A stretch of 64,000 nucleotides of DNA from the NCBI RefSeq assembly GCF_006542685.1, contig NZ_AP019736.1, positions 1,841,001 through 1,905,000 of the forward strand, written 5' to 3'. Below, one piece after another: positions 44,590 through 53,727 of the stretch. The notes beneath the pieces are model-generated. The model was not told the DNA's origin and made no database searches. It saw nothing but the letters and a program-made list of their open reading frames with translations. Numbering within the stretch: the stretch's first letter is position 1; each line of letters begins with the position of its first letter. Position numbers and translations under genes: made by a program. Origin of the DNA: Alistipes dispar. Lineage in GTDB: Bacteria; Bacteroidota; Bacteroidia; Bacteroidales; Rikenellaceae.

Positions 44590-45663
44590 TCATCGGTCCG
44601 CATAGGGGTTGTCGATTCCGAAGTAGTCGCAGTAGCGGTCGTAGAGGTGTCCCGCCTGCGGGTAGGCCGAGTGGGGACTCATGAAGTGTGAAAATTCGAA
44701 CGTGATGACGTTCCGCATTCCGGCTCTCCGGGCGGCGTCGAGTTTGAGCAGCAGCTTCTCCCACTTGATCGGCAGGAAGCGGATCGGCATGTCGCGGTCG
44801 AACGATTCGAGGTTGGTCCAGCACTCCATGCCGTATTTGTCGGCCAGCGCCTTGTTCACCGTCAGGTAATCGTACAGCTCGTGGTAGTCCACCTGTCCGT
44901 CCTGGAAGGCGAGGATGTCCACCGCTCCGGCGATGTTGCCCAGAATCTCGTTCCATTCGCGGCGATGCTCCTCGACCGAGAGGGCCCGGTCGCCCGACAT
45001 GACCTGATCGGTCTTGATGCCGTGGATATAGGGCGAGATCATCGTCTTCAGCCCGCCGGAAATCTCCTTGGCGTGGCGGCCGAGCTCGGCGTAGATGCGC
45101 GACATGTTCTTCGTGCGACGGCTGATCTCCTGCGACAGATACCACCCCTGGAACGATCGGTGATGGCCGTATTTGGCCCACACTTCGTCGATGAGTTTCC
45201 TGTTCAGGTCGATTTCGCGCTGGAAGAGCCCTTCCTGCCAGTATTTGCCCGAGTCGTAGATGCCGAAGTAGAAGGCCATGTCGTATTTGTCGGCCAGCGT
45301 GAGGAACATTTCGACCAGATCCGCGGGCGGGTAGTGGACCTCCTCGCTTTCGAGCAGACACTCGAACGGCGCGGCGATCCAGCGGCCCAGTCCGGCGCGG
45401 ATCAGCACCACCGTGTTGATGCCCATGTGCTTCATCGCCCGAAAGTCGGCGTCCCATTCGCGCACGCCCCAATTCTGATGGGGAATGTCCCAACTGATCT
45501 CGTCGAGAAAGGTCGCCCGGATGGGGATGGCTTCGAGGATGCCTTCGGTGCGGAAATCGTCGTCGGAGAGTTCGCAGGCTCCGGAGGTCTCCGCCGGCGG
45601 ATTCGCCGGGGAGCAGGCGGCCAGCACGAGCGCCGCCGCGAGCAGTATGATCGGACGTTTCAT
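44590..45663 (-). CDS. DUF4434 lipoprotein (TIM-barrel, putative glycosidase)
   Basis: 357 residues, lipoprotein Cys17 (VLAAC). The TIM-barrel-like body includes IRATFLDEISWDIPHQNWGVREWDADFRAMKHMGINTVVLIRA, the likely active-site segment GWYLSQEISRR, ISPYIHG and a C-terminal FEFSHFMSP. It matches DUF4434 proteins encoded in PULs. A glutamate after beta-strand 4 (YLSQE) fits a clan-A glycosidase acid/base, but this is inference. Confidence 0.75.
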   Translation of the reverse strand: MKRPIILLAAALVLAACSPANPPAETSGACELSDDDFRTEGILEAIPIRATFLDEISWDIPHQNWGVREWDADFRAMKHMGINTVVLIRAGLGRWIAAPFECLLESEEVHYPPADLVEMFLTLADKYDMAFYFGIYDSGKYWQEGLFQREIDLNRKLIDEVWAKYGHHRSFQGWYLSQEISRRTKNMSRIYAELGRHAKEISGGLKTMISPYIHGIKTDQVMSGDRALSVEEHRREWNEILGNIAGAVDILAFQDGQVDYHELYDYLTVNKALADKYGMECWTNLESFDRDMPIRFLPIKWEKLLLKLDAARRAGMRNVITFEFSHFMSPHSAYPQAGHLYDRYCDYFGIDNPYADR

Positions 45664-45673
45664 CTCCGGAGGG

Positions 45674-47056
45674 CTATTTGTCGCTCAGGGCGTCGATTCC
45701 GGCCTTGACGTACGACCACTGGTCGGCCTTCTTCAGGTGGATCATGTCGAAGAGGAAATAGCCGTCGCAGGCGTTGATGCAGGCGCTCACCGAGGCGGTG
45801 ACGGCGCGGTTTTCCTCTTCCTGCGTCACTTCGTCGTCCGGGTCCCAATTCCCCACGTCGGGACCTCCCGCCACCAGCGGGCAGGCGCCCGTCGTGCGCT
45901 CCTTCGCCAGCCGGCAGAAGCCCTCCATGGTCCATTCGGTCGTTCCGTTGACCCGCGTCGGGGAGGCGTAGGCCCCGATCAGCATCTGGTCCATGAGGTC
46001 GGCGTAACCGTAGTCCATGTATTTCTTCGTCGCCCAGGAGAAATCGGCCGAGGCATCGTAGTCCGGACTGGCCCAATTGACTCCCACGTCGTAGTAGCTC
46101 GCATACCAGCCGCCGACATAGACACCGAATCGGAGGGACGGATTGACCTCTTTGACCGCGGCCCGCGCTTTGGCCATGAAGTCGCGGATCACCTTGGCGC
46201 GAAATTCGATCCACTGTTTCAGACGGACCGGCTCGGGCGAGGGGATGCCCGACGTGTGCCCCGCAGGCAGGATGTCGCCCGGGAAGTCGGCGACCGCCTC
46301 GCCGATGTATTTCTCGAACTCCCGGCGCGTGTAGTCCGAGAAGTCGCTCGTGAAACCGTCGAAACGGCCGCGGTCGAGGAAGATGCCCGTCAGTCCGTCG
46401 TAGGCGGCCAGGTCCCGGAGCATCGAGCAGATGTATTCCTGCACTTCGGGCAGCACGGGGTTGAAGAACTTGGCCGCCTGGTCCGTGGACATGATGTTGG
46501 TGATGCCGTTCGCCAGATTGAGATCGGTGGTCCAGGCCCGTTTGTCCGCGTCGCGGAACACGACGCCGGCGCCGCCGAGCGAGGTCAGGTTACCGCCCGT
46601 GAAGGTGTTGATGGCGGCGTGGATGCGCAGTCCCAGCTTCGCGCCTTCGTCGATGAAGGCTTGCAGGTAGTCCCAGGTCGCCGTGCGTTCGATCTTCGAG
46701 TAGCCTTCGGGCAGCCAGGCCCCGAGCCACTCCACCTGCTCGACCGCAGAGGTGCGGAAGAGCGCATCGCCTGTCGTGGGACGCACGTCCACCACGATGT
46801 CCGTGAAGCCGGCGTCCCGGGCCTTCGCCAGATCGCGGGCGATGTTCTCGCGGCTGTTGGCGAAGTCGGGAAAGTTCGCGGCGGCATCCACCCAGATGAA
46901 CCGCGGTTTCCCGGCGACGGGTTCCGGGTCGGGTTCCGGTTCCGGATCGGGCCACTCCCATTCCGGGGTTTCGGGGTCCGAGCCGCACGAGACGGCTCCC
47001 AGCGTCAGTGTCAGCGCTGCCAGGGCCGTTGCGGCCCGTTTGACATGTCGTTTCAT
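45674..47056 (-). CDS. GHL10-like surface lipoprotein, copy 2
   Basis: 460 residues from ATG 47056. Lipoprotein Cys (AVSCGSDPETP) with an acidic surface-export signal and a PEPEPDPEP linker, as in outer-surface PUL lipoproteins. The barrel has FIWVDAAANFPDFANSRENIARDLAKARDAGFTDIVVDVRP, FLDRGRFDGFTSDFSDYT and GVYVGGWYASYYDVGVNWAS. It is more diverged than copies 1 and 3. Its linker and signal suggest display outside the cell, where it may begin breaking the glycan. Confidence 0.75.
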   Translation of the reverse strand: MKRHVKRAATALAALTLTLGAVSCGSDPETPEWEWPDPEPEPDPEPVAGKPRFIWVDAAANFPDFANSRENIARDLAKARDAGFTDIVVDVRPTTGDALFRTSAVEQVEWLGAWLPEGYSKIERTATWDYLQAFIDEGAKLGLRIHAAINTFTGGNLTSLGGAGVVFRDADKRAWTTDLNLANGITNIMSTDQAAKFFNPVLPEVQEYICSMLRDLAAYDGLTGIFLDRGRFDGFTSDFSDYTRREFEKYIGEAVADFPGDILPAGHTSGIPSPEPVRLKQWIEFRAKVIRDFMAKARAAVKEVNPSLRFGVYVGGWYASYYDVGVNWASPDYDASADFSWATKKYMDYGYADLMDQMLIGAYASPTRVNGTTEWTMEGFCRLAKERTTGACPLVAGGPDVGNWDPDDEVTQEEENRAVTASVSACINACDGYFLFDMIHLKKADQWSYVKAGIDALSDK

Positions 47057-47117
47057 GGTCTGATTCTTTGTGATTTTGGACCGGTATCCCCGGTCAGGGG
47101 GATACCGGCAGGTCGCG

Positions 47118-48779
47118 TCATTTGTCGATGCAGTCGAATTCCCAGGCCACCAGCGCATTGGTGTTGGCGTCCGTGTAGTAGAGGTTCAGCTTGTAGCCGT
47201 CGGCCGAGGCCGTCATCAGGACGTCGCCCGTGGCATTGACCACCGCTCCGGCGGGTTTGTACTCGTTCGAGGTGAATACCCGTGCGGGCGACGTGTCGCA
47301 GGCTCCCGTCAGTTGCTCGGGCGTCGTCACGTCGAACATGTAGGTCTTGAACTCTCCGTAGGTGAAGTGCGCGCCCGTGTAGATGGCCGCATAGCGGGCG
47401 TTGTTGAAGGCGCAGACGTCCACGCAGTTGTAGTTCGAGTTGGCTCCCCACTGCGAGGTGGCGATCGTGTTGGTCACCGCACCCGTGGCGTCGATCCGGT
47501 AGAGGCTGTTGGCGCTGTAATAGGTCAGGAAATACGGATCGTCGGGGTTGGCCGAGTAGGCTTCGACATCGGCGTGGCCGTTGCCGTTCCAGCCGGCGGT
47601 GGCGCCCGTCACGGAGATCATCTGCGGTTTGGCCGCGACGCCTCCGGAGATCGTCCAGCGGAGGAACTTGCAGACGGCGCCGTTCCAGGTGTAGATCACG
47701 GCCGTGACGATGGCGTCGCCCTTCACGTCGCCCTGCACCGAGATGTGCTTGCCCATCGAGGCGCCCGTGGCGTTGGTGTAGGAGAGCAGCTCCGTCGGCG
47801 TGTCGTCGGTCGATGCCGCCGTGTAGATTCTGAACGTGGCGTTCGGATCGGCCAGATTCGCGTAGAGGATGTTGCCCGCGTCGTCGGAGGTCATGCCGCC
47901 GGGGGCCGCTGTGCCCTTCATGTCGAGCGTTCCCAGATAATCGCCCGTCGCACGGTTGAACAGGTACTTGTCCGCGCCTGTCGAAAGCACGAGCTTGGAG
48001 CCCGATGCCGCGAGCGAGTAGTTCTTGTCGCTGCCGTTTACGATTCCGAGCTTGTCGAGGGAGACGTTCTGCCAGATTTCGGTTTCGCTGCCGGCACGCC
48101 AGCCGTACTTGATCTTGGGGGGAATCTCCTTGCTGACCGTGTAGATCCGCTTGGTCACGCCGTCGTGGGCCGTGACGGTGAATTTCATGCCCTCGCCTTC
48201 GTAGTCGTGCACTTCGGCCGGGTCGGGCGAAATGGTGGCGTGCGGGGAGAGGGTCGCCTGAGCCGTCACCGCCGAAAGGTCGTCCGCCGAAATCAGCGAG
48301 ATCGTGTTGCGGTCGTTGTCGATCACGCCCTGGATCGACGGTTCGTCGGTGGCGAAGGAGATGATTTCGCATTTGTCCGACTTCTTGATGTTGCCCGTCA
48401 CGCAGAAGTCGCGTTTCGAGCCGTCGGCGCGCGTCAGCGTGAACCAGTTCTCCTGCGTCAGGTCCAGCGTGCCGAGCCGCGGCGTGATGAAGCAGTTGTC
48501 GTCCAGATTCGCCGTGACCCGCATTTCGGTGATCGAGGTGGTGTTCGTCGAGTTCTCGGGGTAGTAGTACGGGATGTCGATCACGATCCGCTCCTCCCCT
48601 TCGGTCGGCGTGGCGGTGAATTTGGCCAGCGGGTCGTTCTTATACTCCCCGGTGGAGAATTGTGCCGAGATGCTGTTGAGCCCCAGTCCTGTGTCCGAGG
48701 GGGTCAGCTCGTCCGGCTCATGGCAGCCGCCCAGGCAGAGCAGGGCCGCCGATGCGAATGATATGATGCTGTTTTTCAT
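47118..48779 (-). CDS. DUF5018-like PUL lipoprotein (SusE/F position)
   Basis: 553 residues, lipoprotein Cys19 (CLGGCHEPDEL, acidic export signal). The N-terminal part has beta-sandwich repeats (FTATPTEGEERIVIDIPYY ... FSTDEPS) typical of DUF5018. The C-terminal ~350 residues are repetitive beta structure (SLAASGSKLVLSTGADKYLFNRATG ...), probably a propeller. It directly follows susD, where surface glycan-binding proteins usually lie, so binding the substrate is the likely role. Confidence 0.75.
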   Translation of the reverse strand: MKNSIISFASAALLCLGGCHEPDELTPSDTGLGLNSISAQFSTGEYKNDPLAKFTATPTEGEERIVIDIPYYYPENSTNTTSITEMRVTANLDDNCFITPRLGTLDLTQENWFTLTRADGSKRDFCVTGNIKKSDKCEIISFATDEPSIQGVIDNDRNTISLISADDLSAVTAQATLSPHATISPDPAEVHDYEGEGMKFTVTAHDGVTKRIYTVSKEIPPKIKYGWRAGSETEIWQNVSLDKLGIVNGSDKNYSLAASGSKLVLSTGADKYLFNRATGDYLGTLDMKGTAAPGGMTSDDAGNILYANLADPNATFRIYTAASTDDTPTELLSYTNATGASMGKHISVQGDVKGDAIVTAVIYTWNGAVCKFLRWTISGGVAAKPQMISVTGATAGWNGNGHADVEAYSANPDDPYFLTYYSANSLYRIDATGAVTNTIATSQWGANSNYNCVDVCAFNNARYAAIYTGAHFTYGEFKTYMFDVTTPEQLTGACDTSPARVFTSNEYKPAGAVVNATGDVLMTASADGYKLNLYYTDANTNALVAWEFDCIDK

Positions 48780-48801
48780 GGGTTGAATCTCTTTTTGGGG
48801 G

Positions 48802-50460
48802 TTATAACCACTCGGGGAACTGCTTGACGGCCGCGTTGTTGCTCAGCTCGGTTTCGGGCAGCGGAATGCGGTAGAGCTTCTCCTCGAACAGCCGGTCCTG
48901 ACGGTCGCAATCGACGTAGGTATAGACGAACGAGGCGCCCTGTTTCTCGATTTTCAGTCCGTGCACGCGCATGCCGGTATAGGCCGTATGAGCCAGCCGC
49001 CAGCGGCGCATGTCCCAGTAGAGGTGGCCTTCGCAGTAGAGTTCGATCTTGCGCTCCTGACGGATAGCCTCCATCAGCGCCTCGCCGGACTTGTCGGTGT
49101 AGGGCAGACCCACGCGCTCGCGGATCCGGCGCAGGTCGGCGTTCGCGCCGTCCGCGTTGAGCCTGTAACACGCTTCGGCATGGTTGAGGATCACTTCGGC
49201 GAGCCGGATGGCGATCCAGGGCTGCGTGCAGGCCTTCGAATAGTCGGTGTACTCCTCGTCGAGCATCTTGCGCAGGTAGTAGCCGGTCGTGGTGCGCCCG
49301 TTGAGCGCGGAGCCGTCGTCGAAGACGGCGTAACCGTCCGTGCCGTTCACGAAAGGCTCGAGCGTGCGGCCTTTCCATTCGCAGCCGTTATAGAGTATCG
49401 AGGCGTGGAAACGGGGCTCCAGTTGTTCGTAGGGCGGCGTTTCGGTCGTGCCGGCTGTCGTATCGTGCCACGGCGTCCAGTCGGGGTGGCCGCCCGTCGA
49501 GGCCAGCTCGTACGATTCGACCATCTCCTGCGTCGGGGTGGCCCGGCCGCCCATCGTCGTGTTGTCGCCGCCGGGCATGAAGAGCTGGTCCCAACTGTGG
49601 TTCGGTCCGCCGACGAGGTAGTTGTATTCGAGGATCGACTCGGTGTTGCCGTCGCTCATCGACGTAAAGGCTTTGGCGTATTCCTCCGCCGTCTTGCCCG
49701 GCATCAGTTCGTAGCCGAGTTTGAACACCTCCTCGGCGGCGTCTTTGGCCGACTGCCATCGCTCGGCGTAGAGCATCGCCCGCGACAGCATGGCATATCC
49801 CGCTCCCGAGGTGACGCGGCCCGCCTCGCCGTCCCATTTGGGCGGGAGGTTCTTGGCGGCGAAGGAGAGGTCCTCCTCGACCATGTCCCAGCCCTGTTCC
49901 GCCGTCGAGAGCGCCTTGTTCTCGGTGATGGCCAGCAGGTCTTCGTCGTAGAGAATCACCTCCGGCGTGCGCTTGAGCAACTGAAAGTAGAGGAAGCCGC
50001 GGAAGAAGCGCGCTTCGGCCTCGAACCGCGTGCGGGTCGGTCCGTCGAAGTTGGTCCCGTACTTTTTCAGTCCGTAGAGGAACTCATTGACGCGGCGGAT
50101 GCGCGTGTAGGTGTCGTCCCACGCCCCGAAGTGGAAGGCTGCGGTAGGAGCCGCCAGGCCGCCCTCGGCGAAGGCGATGATGTTGGCGAATCCGACGTTC
50201 GTACCGGGGGTCGCGGAGCCGAACTTGAGCGTTTCGGTCAGCCCCTCGGTCAGCCCCACCTGACTGTCGCCGGTCTCGAAGCTGCCGTAGCGGGAGATGT
50301 AGGGATAGAATCCGTTTACGTACTGGGTCACGTAGGTCGGGTCGCTCCAGACGATTTTTTCCGACACTTTGTCCGTCGGGTTCATGTCGAGCCAGTCGTT
50401 GCAGCCCGCCAGGGCGACCGTCGCGGACAGCAGAGCGATATGTGCGATTTTCTTTTTCAT
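48802..50460 (-). CDS. SusD/RagB-family outer-membrane glycan-binding lipoprotein
   Basis: 552 residues. Lipoprotein Cys19 (LAGCNDWLDMNPTDKVSE), the standard SusD opening. TPR helices are followed by the SusD C-terminal region (RFHASILYNGCEWKG, LRRIRERVGLPYTDKSGEALMEAIRQERKIELYCEGHLYWDMRRWRLAH). It caps the SusC transporter and captures oligosaccharides. Paired with the adjacent susC-like gene (19-bp gap). Confidence 0.95.
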   Translation of the reverse strand: MKKKIAHIALLSATVALAGCNDWLDMNPTDKVSEKIVWSDPTYVTQYVNGFYPYISRYGSFETGDSQVGLTEGLTETLKFGSATPGTNVGFANIIAFAEGGLAAPTAAFHFGAWDDTYTRIRRVNEFLYGLKKYGTNFDGPTRTRFEAEARFFRGFLYFQLLKRTPEVILYDEDLLAITENKALSTAEQGWDMVEEDLSFAAKNLPPKWDGEAGRVTSGAGYAMLSRAMLYAERWQSAKDAAEEVFKLGYELMPGKTAEEYAKAFTSMSDGNTESILEYNYLVGGPNHSWDQLFMPGGDNTTMGGRATPTQEMVESYELASTGGHPDWTPWHDTTAGTTETPPYEQLEPRFHASILYNGCEWKGRTLEPFVNGTDGYAVFDDGSALNGRTTTGYYLRKMLDEEYTDYSKACTQPWIAIRLAEVILNHAEACYRLNADGANADLRRIRERVGLPYTDKSGEALMEAIRQERKIELYCEGHLYWDMRRWRLAHTAYTGMRVHGLKIEKQGASFVYTYVDCDRQDRLFEEKLYRIPLPETELSNNAAVKQFPEWL

Positions 50461-50479
50461 GGGTCTTGGATTTTGTCTG

Positions 50480-53400
50480 TTAGAACGAGATTTCGAGGCC
50501 GCCCACGACCGTGCGCTGCTGCGGATAGTATCCGTTGGTCACACCCGGCCATTCGGGGTCGATGCCCTCGGGCAGTCCCGACCAGGTGCAGAGGTTGTTG
50601 CCTTCGACGTAAACCTTCACTTTCTGGATGCGCAGCTTGCCGGTCCACGCTTTCGGCAGCGTGTAGCCCAGGTGCACGGACTTCAGACGCAGGTACTTGC
50701 CGTCGCGGTACCAGAACGACGAGGCGTAGGCGTTGTTCGTGTTGGGCGGGTTGAGCGACAGACGCGGATATTTCGCGTCGGGATTCTCGGGCGTCCAGGC
50801 CTGTTCGACGAGGTAGCGCGGCGAGTTGGCTCCGGCCTTGAAGGGACGGGTGAAGATCGTGTTGTCCTCGTTGTGGTTGTAGTAGGTTCCCGTCAGCGAG
50901 ACGTCGCAGACGGCGGCGCCGATGAACAGGATGTCGAACTCGAGGCCCTTCCACGAGGCGTTGAGGTTGATGCTGCCGTTGAACTGCGGGCGCTGGCCGC
51001 GGCCGATGTAGGCGCGGTCCTGGTCGTAGGTGATCGCGCCGTCGCCGTTGAGGTCCTTGTACTTGATGTCGCCGACCCGCGGCCGCGAGCCGGAAATCCA
51101 CGGCGAGCGGTCGATCTCCTCCTCGCTCTGGAAAAGCCCGTCGGCGATGAAGCCCATCGTCATGTAGCGGCTCTTGCCGATGCGCTTGGCGTAATCCGGG
51201 GTGTTGGGGCTGTCCTGATAGCGGAGCCAGCGATCCTTGGCCCATGTCAGATTGACGGTGACGCCGTACTGGAAATCCTTGCCGATGTGGTTGCGGTGGG
51301 TCAGCCGGACGTCGATGCCCCGCACGTCCTGCGCGTTGTTGTTCACGTAGGTCGGGTAGTAGCCGCCCATCGACGCGGGTTTGCCGGAGTTGGAGCCCAG
51401 AATGTCGAAGATGTAGTTGTAGAAGGCGTCGAACTCGACTCCGAGTCTGCCGTTCCACATGGCCAGGTCGAACCCGACGTTGTAGGAGTGGTTGCGTTCC
51501 CAGGTGAGCAGCTCGTTGGCCACCAGCGAGGTCATGATGCCGTTCTGGCCTGCGCCGCCCAGCACGACGCTCGGGGCGCTGCTGACATTGGTAAAGGTGC
51601 TCAGGAAGGCGTATGCCGCCGAGCCGTTGTCGTCGCCCAGCGAGCCGAACGAGGCGCGGAGCTTGAAGTTATCGACCGCCTTGCGCAGCGGGGCGAAGAA
51701 ACCTTCCTCGGACATGCGCCAGCCGAGCGACACGGAGGGGAAGAAACCCCAGCGGCGGCCCGAGACGTTGCCGATGAACTTGTACGATCCGTCGTAACGG
51801 CCCGAGAACTCGACGAGGTATTTGTCCGCGTAGTTGTATTGTCCTCGGAACACGAAGCCCACCTTGCGCGAGGCGTCGCTCGAACCGCCGATCGGGTCGT
51901 CGGCCGGCGTCGTCGCGAAGCCCAGCTCGGGCAGTTGCGGGAAGGGGATGTCCTTGCCCGAGGCCGAGAAGTTGTTGGTTTTGTAGTCGCGCGTCTCGAC
52001 GAGCGCCAGGAGATCCACCTTGTGCTTTTCGGCGAAGGTGTTCGTGTAGCTGATGCTCGCCTGCGAGGTGATGCGGCGCCACTGGGTGAAGCCCTCGGTC
52101 AGGTTGTTGGTCTTCTTGCCGGTGGCCACGTTGGCGTTGTTGCGCGGGTCGGAGGCTTTCGAATAGGTGATTTCCGAACTGGTCGAATTGGGCGTGCTGG
52201 CCAGCATCACGAAATAGGGCGTACTCAGGATCTTGGAGGTGGTCGTGCTGCGGTCGTAGGCTCCCATGACCTTCAGCCGGAGTCCCTTGACCCACGGAAG
52301 ATCCCACTGGAGGGTGGCATTGGTCTGCACGGAGACGGTCTGCGACTTCGAATACCCCGACAACTCGGTGGCTGCGATCGGGTTGATCGTGTTGCCGTAG
52401 TCGTTTTGGCTGGCCGTGGGAACTCCCTCGTACTCCTTCGGCAGGTAGGGATGGGCGTAGGCGGCCTGCTCGGCTACCGAGAGCCACGGGGCGCTCGATA
52501 CGCTCGTGCCGGAGGTTCCGCCGGCGGCGAATCCGGGCGATTTCTGGTCGCCGACATGGCCGGCGACGCCGAGTGTGAAGGTGAGGCTGCGGGCGATCTT
52601 GGCTTCGATGTTCGTGCGCAGGTTGTAACGGTCGTAGTCGAAGTTCTTGATATTGCCCGTCTGGTTCATGTAGCCCAGCGAGGCGAAGTAGTTGATGCGG
52701 TCGCTGCCGCCCGTCGAGGTGACGCTGTGCTGCTGGGTCGTGCCGGTCCCGAAAATTTCGTCGATCCAGTTGGTGTTGCCCCAGCCGTTCGTTCCTTCGC
52801 GCATCATCTGCACGTGCCGGGCCGTGAAGATCGGCTTCTGGCCGTCCAGCTCGAGCGCCTTGTTGTACCAGTAGGCGTAGCCGGGGCCGTCGAGAAATTC
52901 GGGATAGGAGGTGTTGAACGAGGCTCCGTAGGACCCCTTGTAGGTAAGATTCATCGTCCCCTGCCGGCCCTTTTTCGTCGTGACGATCATCACGCCGCCC
53001 GCGGCTTCGAGACCATAGACCGCCACGGCGGCGCCGTCCTTGAGCAGCGATACCGACTCCACGTCGTTGGGGTCGATGTCGTTGATCGAACGCTGCACGC
53101 CGTCCACGATGTAGAGAATGCCCGACTTGGCGCCGCGGATGGTCATGCTGGCCTGGTCCGCTCCGGGCTGTCCGGAGTTCTGCACGGAGATCAGACCCGG
53201 CAGGCGGCCGGCAAGTCCCTGCGAGATGTTGGCCATCGGCATCTTCTGGAGCTCCTTGCCGTCGATCTGCGACACGGCGGCCGTCACGTCGGCGCGCCGC
53301 TGCGATCCGTAGCCGATGACGACGACCTCGTCCAGCCGGGCGGAGTCCTCTTTCAGAACGACGTCAAGCGCGGAGATTCCCCCCCCCACCGGAATCTGCT

Positions 53401-53671
53401 GCGAGACCATTCCGATGTAGGAGAATTCCAGCGTGCCGTCTTTCGGAACGGCGATCGAATACCGGCCCTTCGTGTCGGTCGTCGTCCCCTGGGTCGAGTT
53501 GGCGACCACCACGGTCACACCGACGAGCGGGTTGCCCTGTTCGTCCGTAACCGTACCTCCGACGGTGGACTGGGCGAAAGCCGGCCCGGCTCCCGCCAAC
53601 AGCAGGAACAGCGTCCATAGACACGTCCTCGCCGCCAGAGAATTCCTGAATCTGGAGAAAAACTCTTTCAT
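50480..53671 (-). CDS. SusC/RagA-family TonB-dependent transporter
   Basis: 1,063 residues. Signal peptide, carboxypeptidase-regulatory-like domain (~36-108), TonB-dependent plug (LDEVVVIGYGSQRRADVTAAVSQIDGKEL ... SMTIRGAKSGILYIVDG) and a 22-strand barrel ending VVGGLEISF. It imports oligosaccharides bound by the SusD partner. Codons 95-98 (V-G-G-G) are written as a run of nine G, 53379-53387 on the minus strand, just before the plug. Loss or gain of one G would stop translation within tens of codons, so the gene could be switched by slippage. The frame is open in this sequence. Confidence 0.96.
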   Translation of the reverse strand: MKEFFSRFRNSLAARTCLWTLFLLLAGAGPAFAQSTVGGTVTDEQGNPLVGVTVVVANSTQGTTTDTKGRYSIAVPKDGTLEFSYIGMVSQQIPVGGGISALDVVLKEDSARLDEVVVIGYGSQRRADVTAAVSQIDGKELQKMPMANISQGLAGRLPGLISVQNSGQPGADQASMTIRGAKSGILYIVDGVQRSINDIDPNDVESVSLLKDGAAVAVYGLEAAGGVMIVTTKKGRQGTMNLTYKGSYGASFNTSYPEFLDGPGYAYWYNKALELDGQKPIFTARHVQMMREGTNGWGNTNWIDEIFGTGTTQQHSVTSTGGSDRINYFASLGYMNQTGNIKNFDYDRYNLRTNIEAKIARSLTFTLGVAGHVGDQKSPGFAAGGTSGTSVSSAPWLSVAEQAAYAHPYLPKEYEGVPTASQNDYGNTINPIAATELSGYSKSQTVSVQTNATLQWDLPWVKGLRLKVMGAYDRSTTTSKILSTPYFVMLASTPNSTSSEITYSKASDPRNNANVATGKKTNNLTEGFTQWRRITSQASISYTNTFAEKHKVDLLALVETRDYKTNNFSASGKDIPFPQLPELGFATTPADDPIGGSSDASRKVGFVFRGQYNYADKYLVEFSGRYDGSYKFIGNVSGRRWGFFPSVSLGWRMSEEGFFAPLRKAVDNFKLRASFGSLGDDNGSAAYAFLSTFTNVSSAPSVVLGGAGQNGIMTSLVANELLTWERNHSYNVGFDLAMWNGRLGVEFDAFYNYIFDILGSNSGKPASMGGYYPTYVNNNAQDVRGIDVRLTHRNHIGKDFQYGVTVNLTWAKDRWLRYQDSPNTPDYAKRIGKSRYMTMGFIADGLFQSEEEIDRSPWISGSRPRVGDIKYKDLNGDGAITYDQDRAYIGRGQRPQFNGSINLNASWKGLEFDILFIGAAVCDVSLTGTYYNHNEDNTIFTRPFKAGANSPRYLVEQAWTPENPDAKYPRLSLNPPNTNNAYASSFWYRDGKYLRLKSVHLGYTLPKAWTGKLRIQKVKVYVEGNNLCTWSGLPEGIDPEWPGVTNGYYPQQRTVVGGLEISF
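53379..53387 (-). repeat. G9 homopolymer inside susC
   Basis: Nine consecutive C on the plus strand (G on the coding strand) at codons 95-98 of the SusC-like gene. In one shifted frame a stop appears at 53364-53366. Confidence 0.95.
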
Positions 53672-53727
53672 AGAATTACATGGGTTTAAGGTTGGATTGT
53701 TTGGGTTTGTTATGGAAAGATTGCGTT

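Noticed and set aside
45485..47239. 584-codon plus-strand frame opposite a GHL10-like gene
   Set aside because: Mirror of a gene with lipoprotein signal and conserved barrel motifs; no domain of its own.
50369..53620. 1,083-codon plus-strand frame opposite susC
   Set aside because: SusC on the other strand has all expected domains. This mirror frame has biased Val/Arg/Gly composition only.
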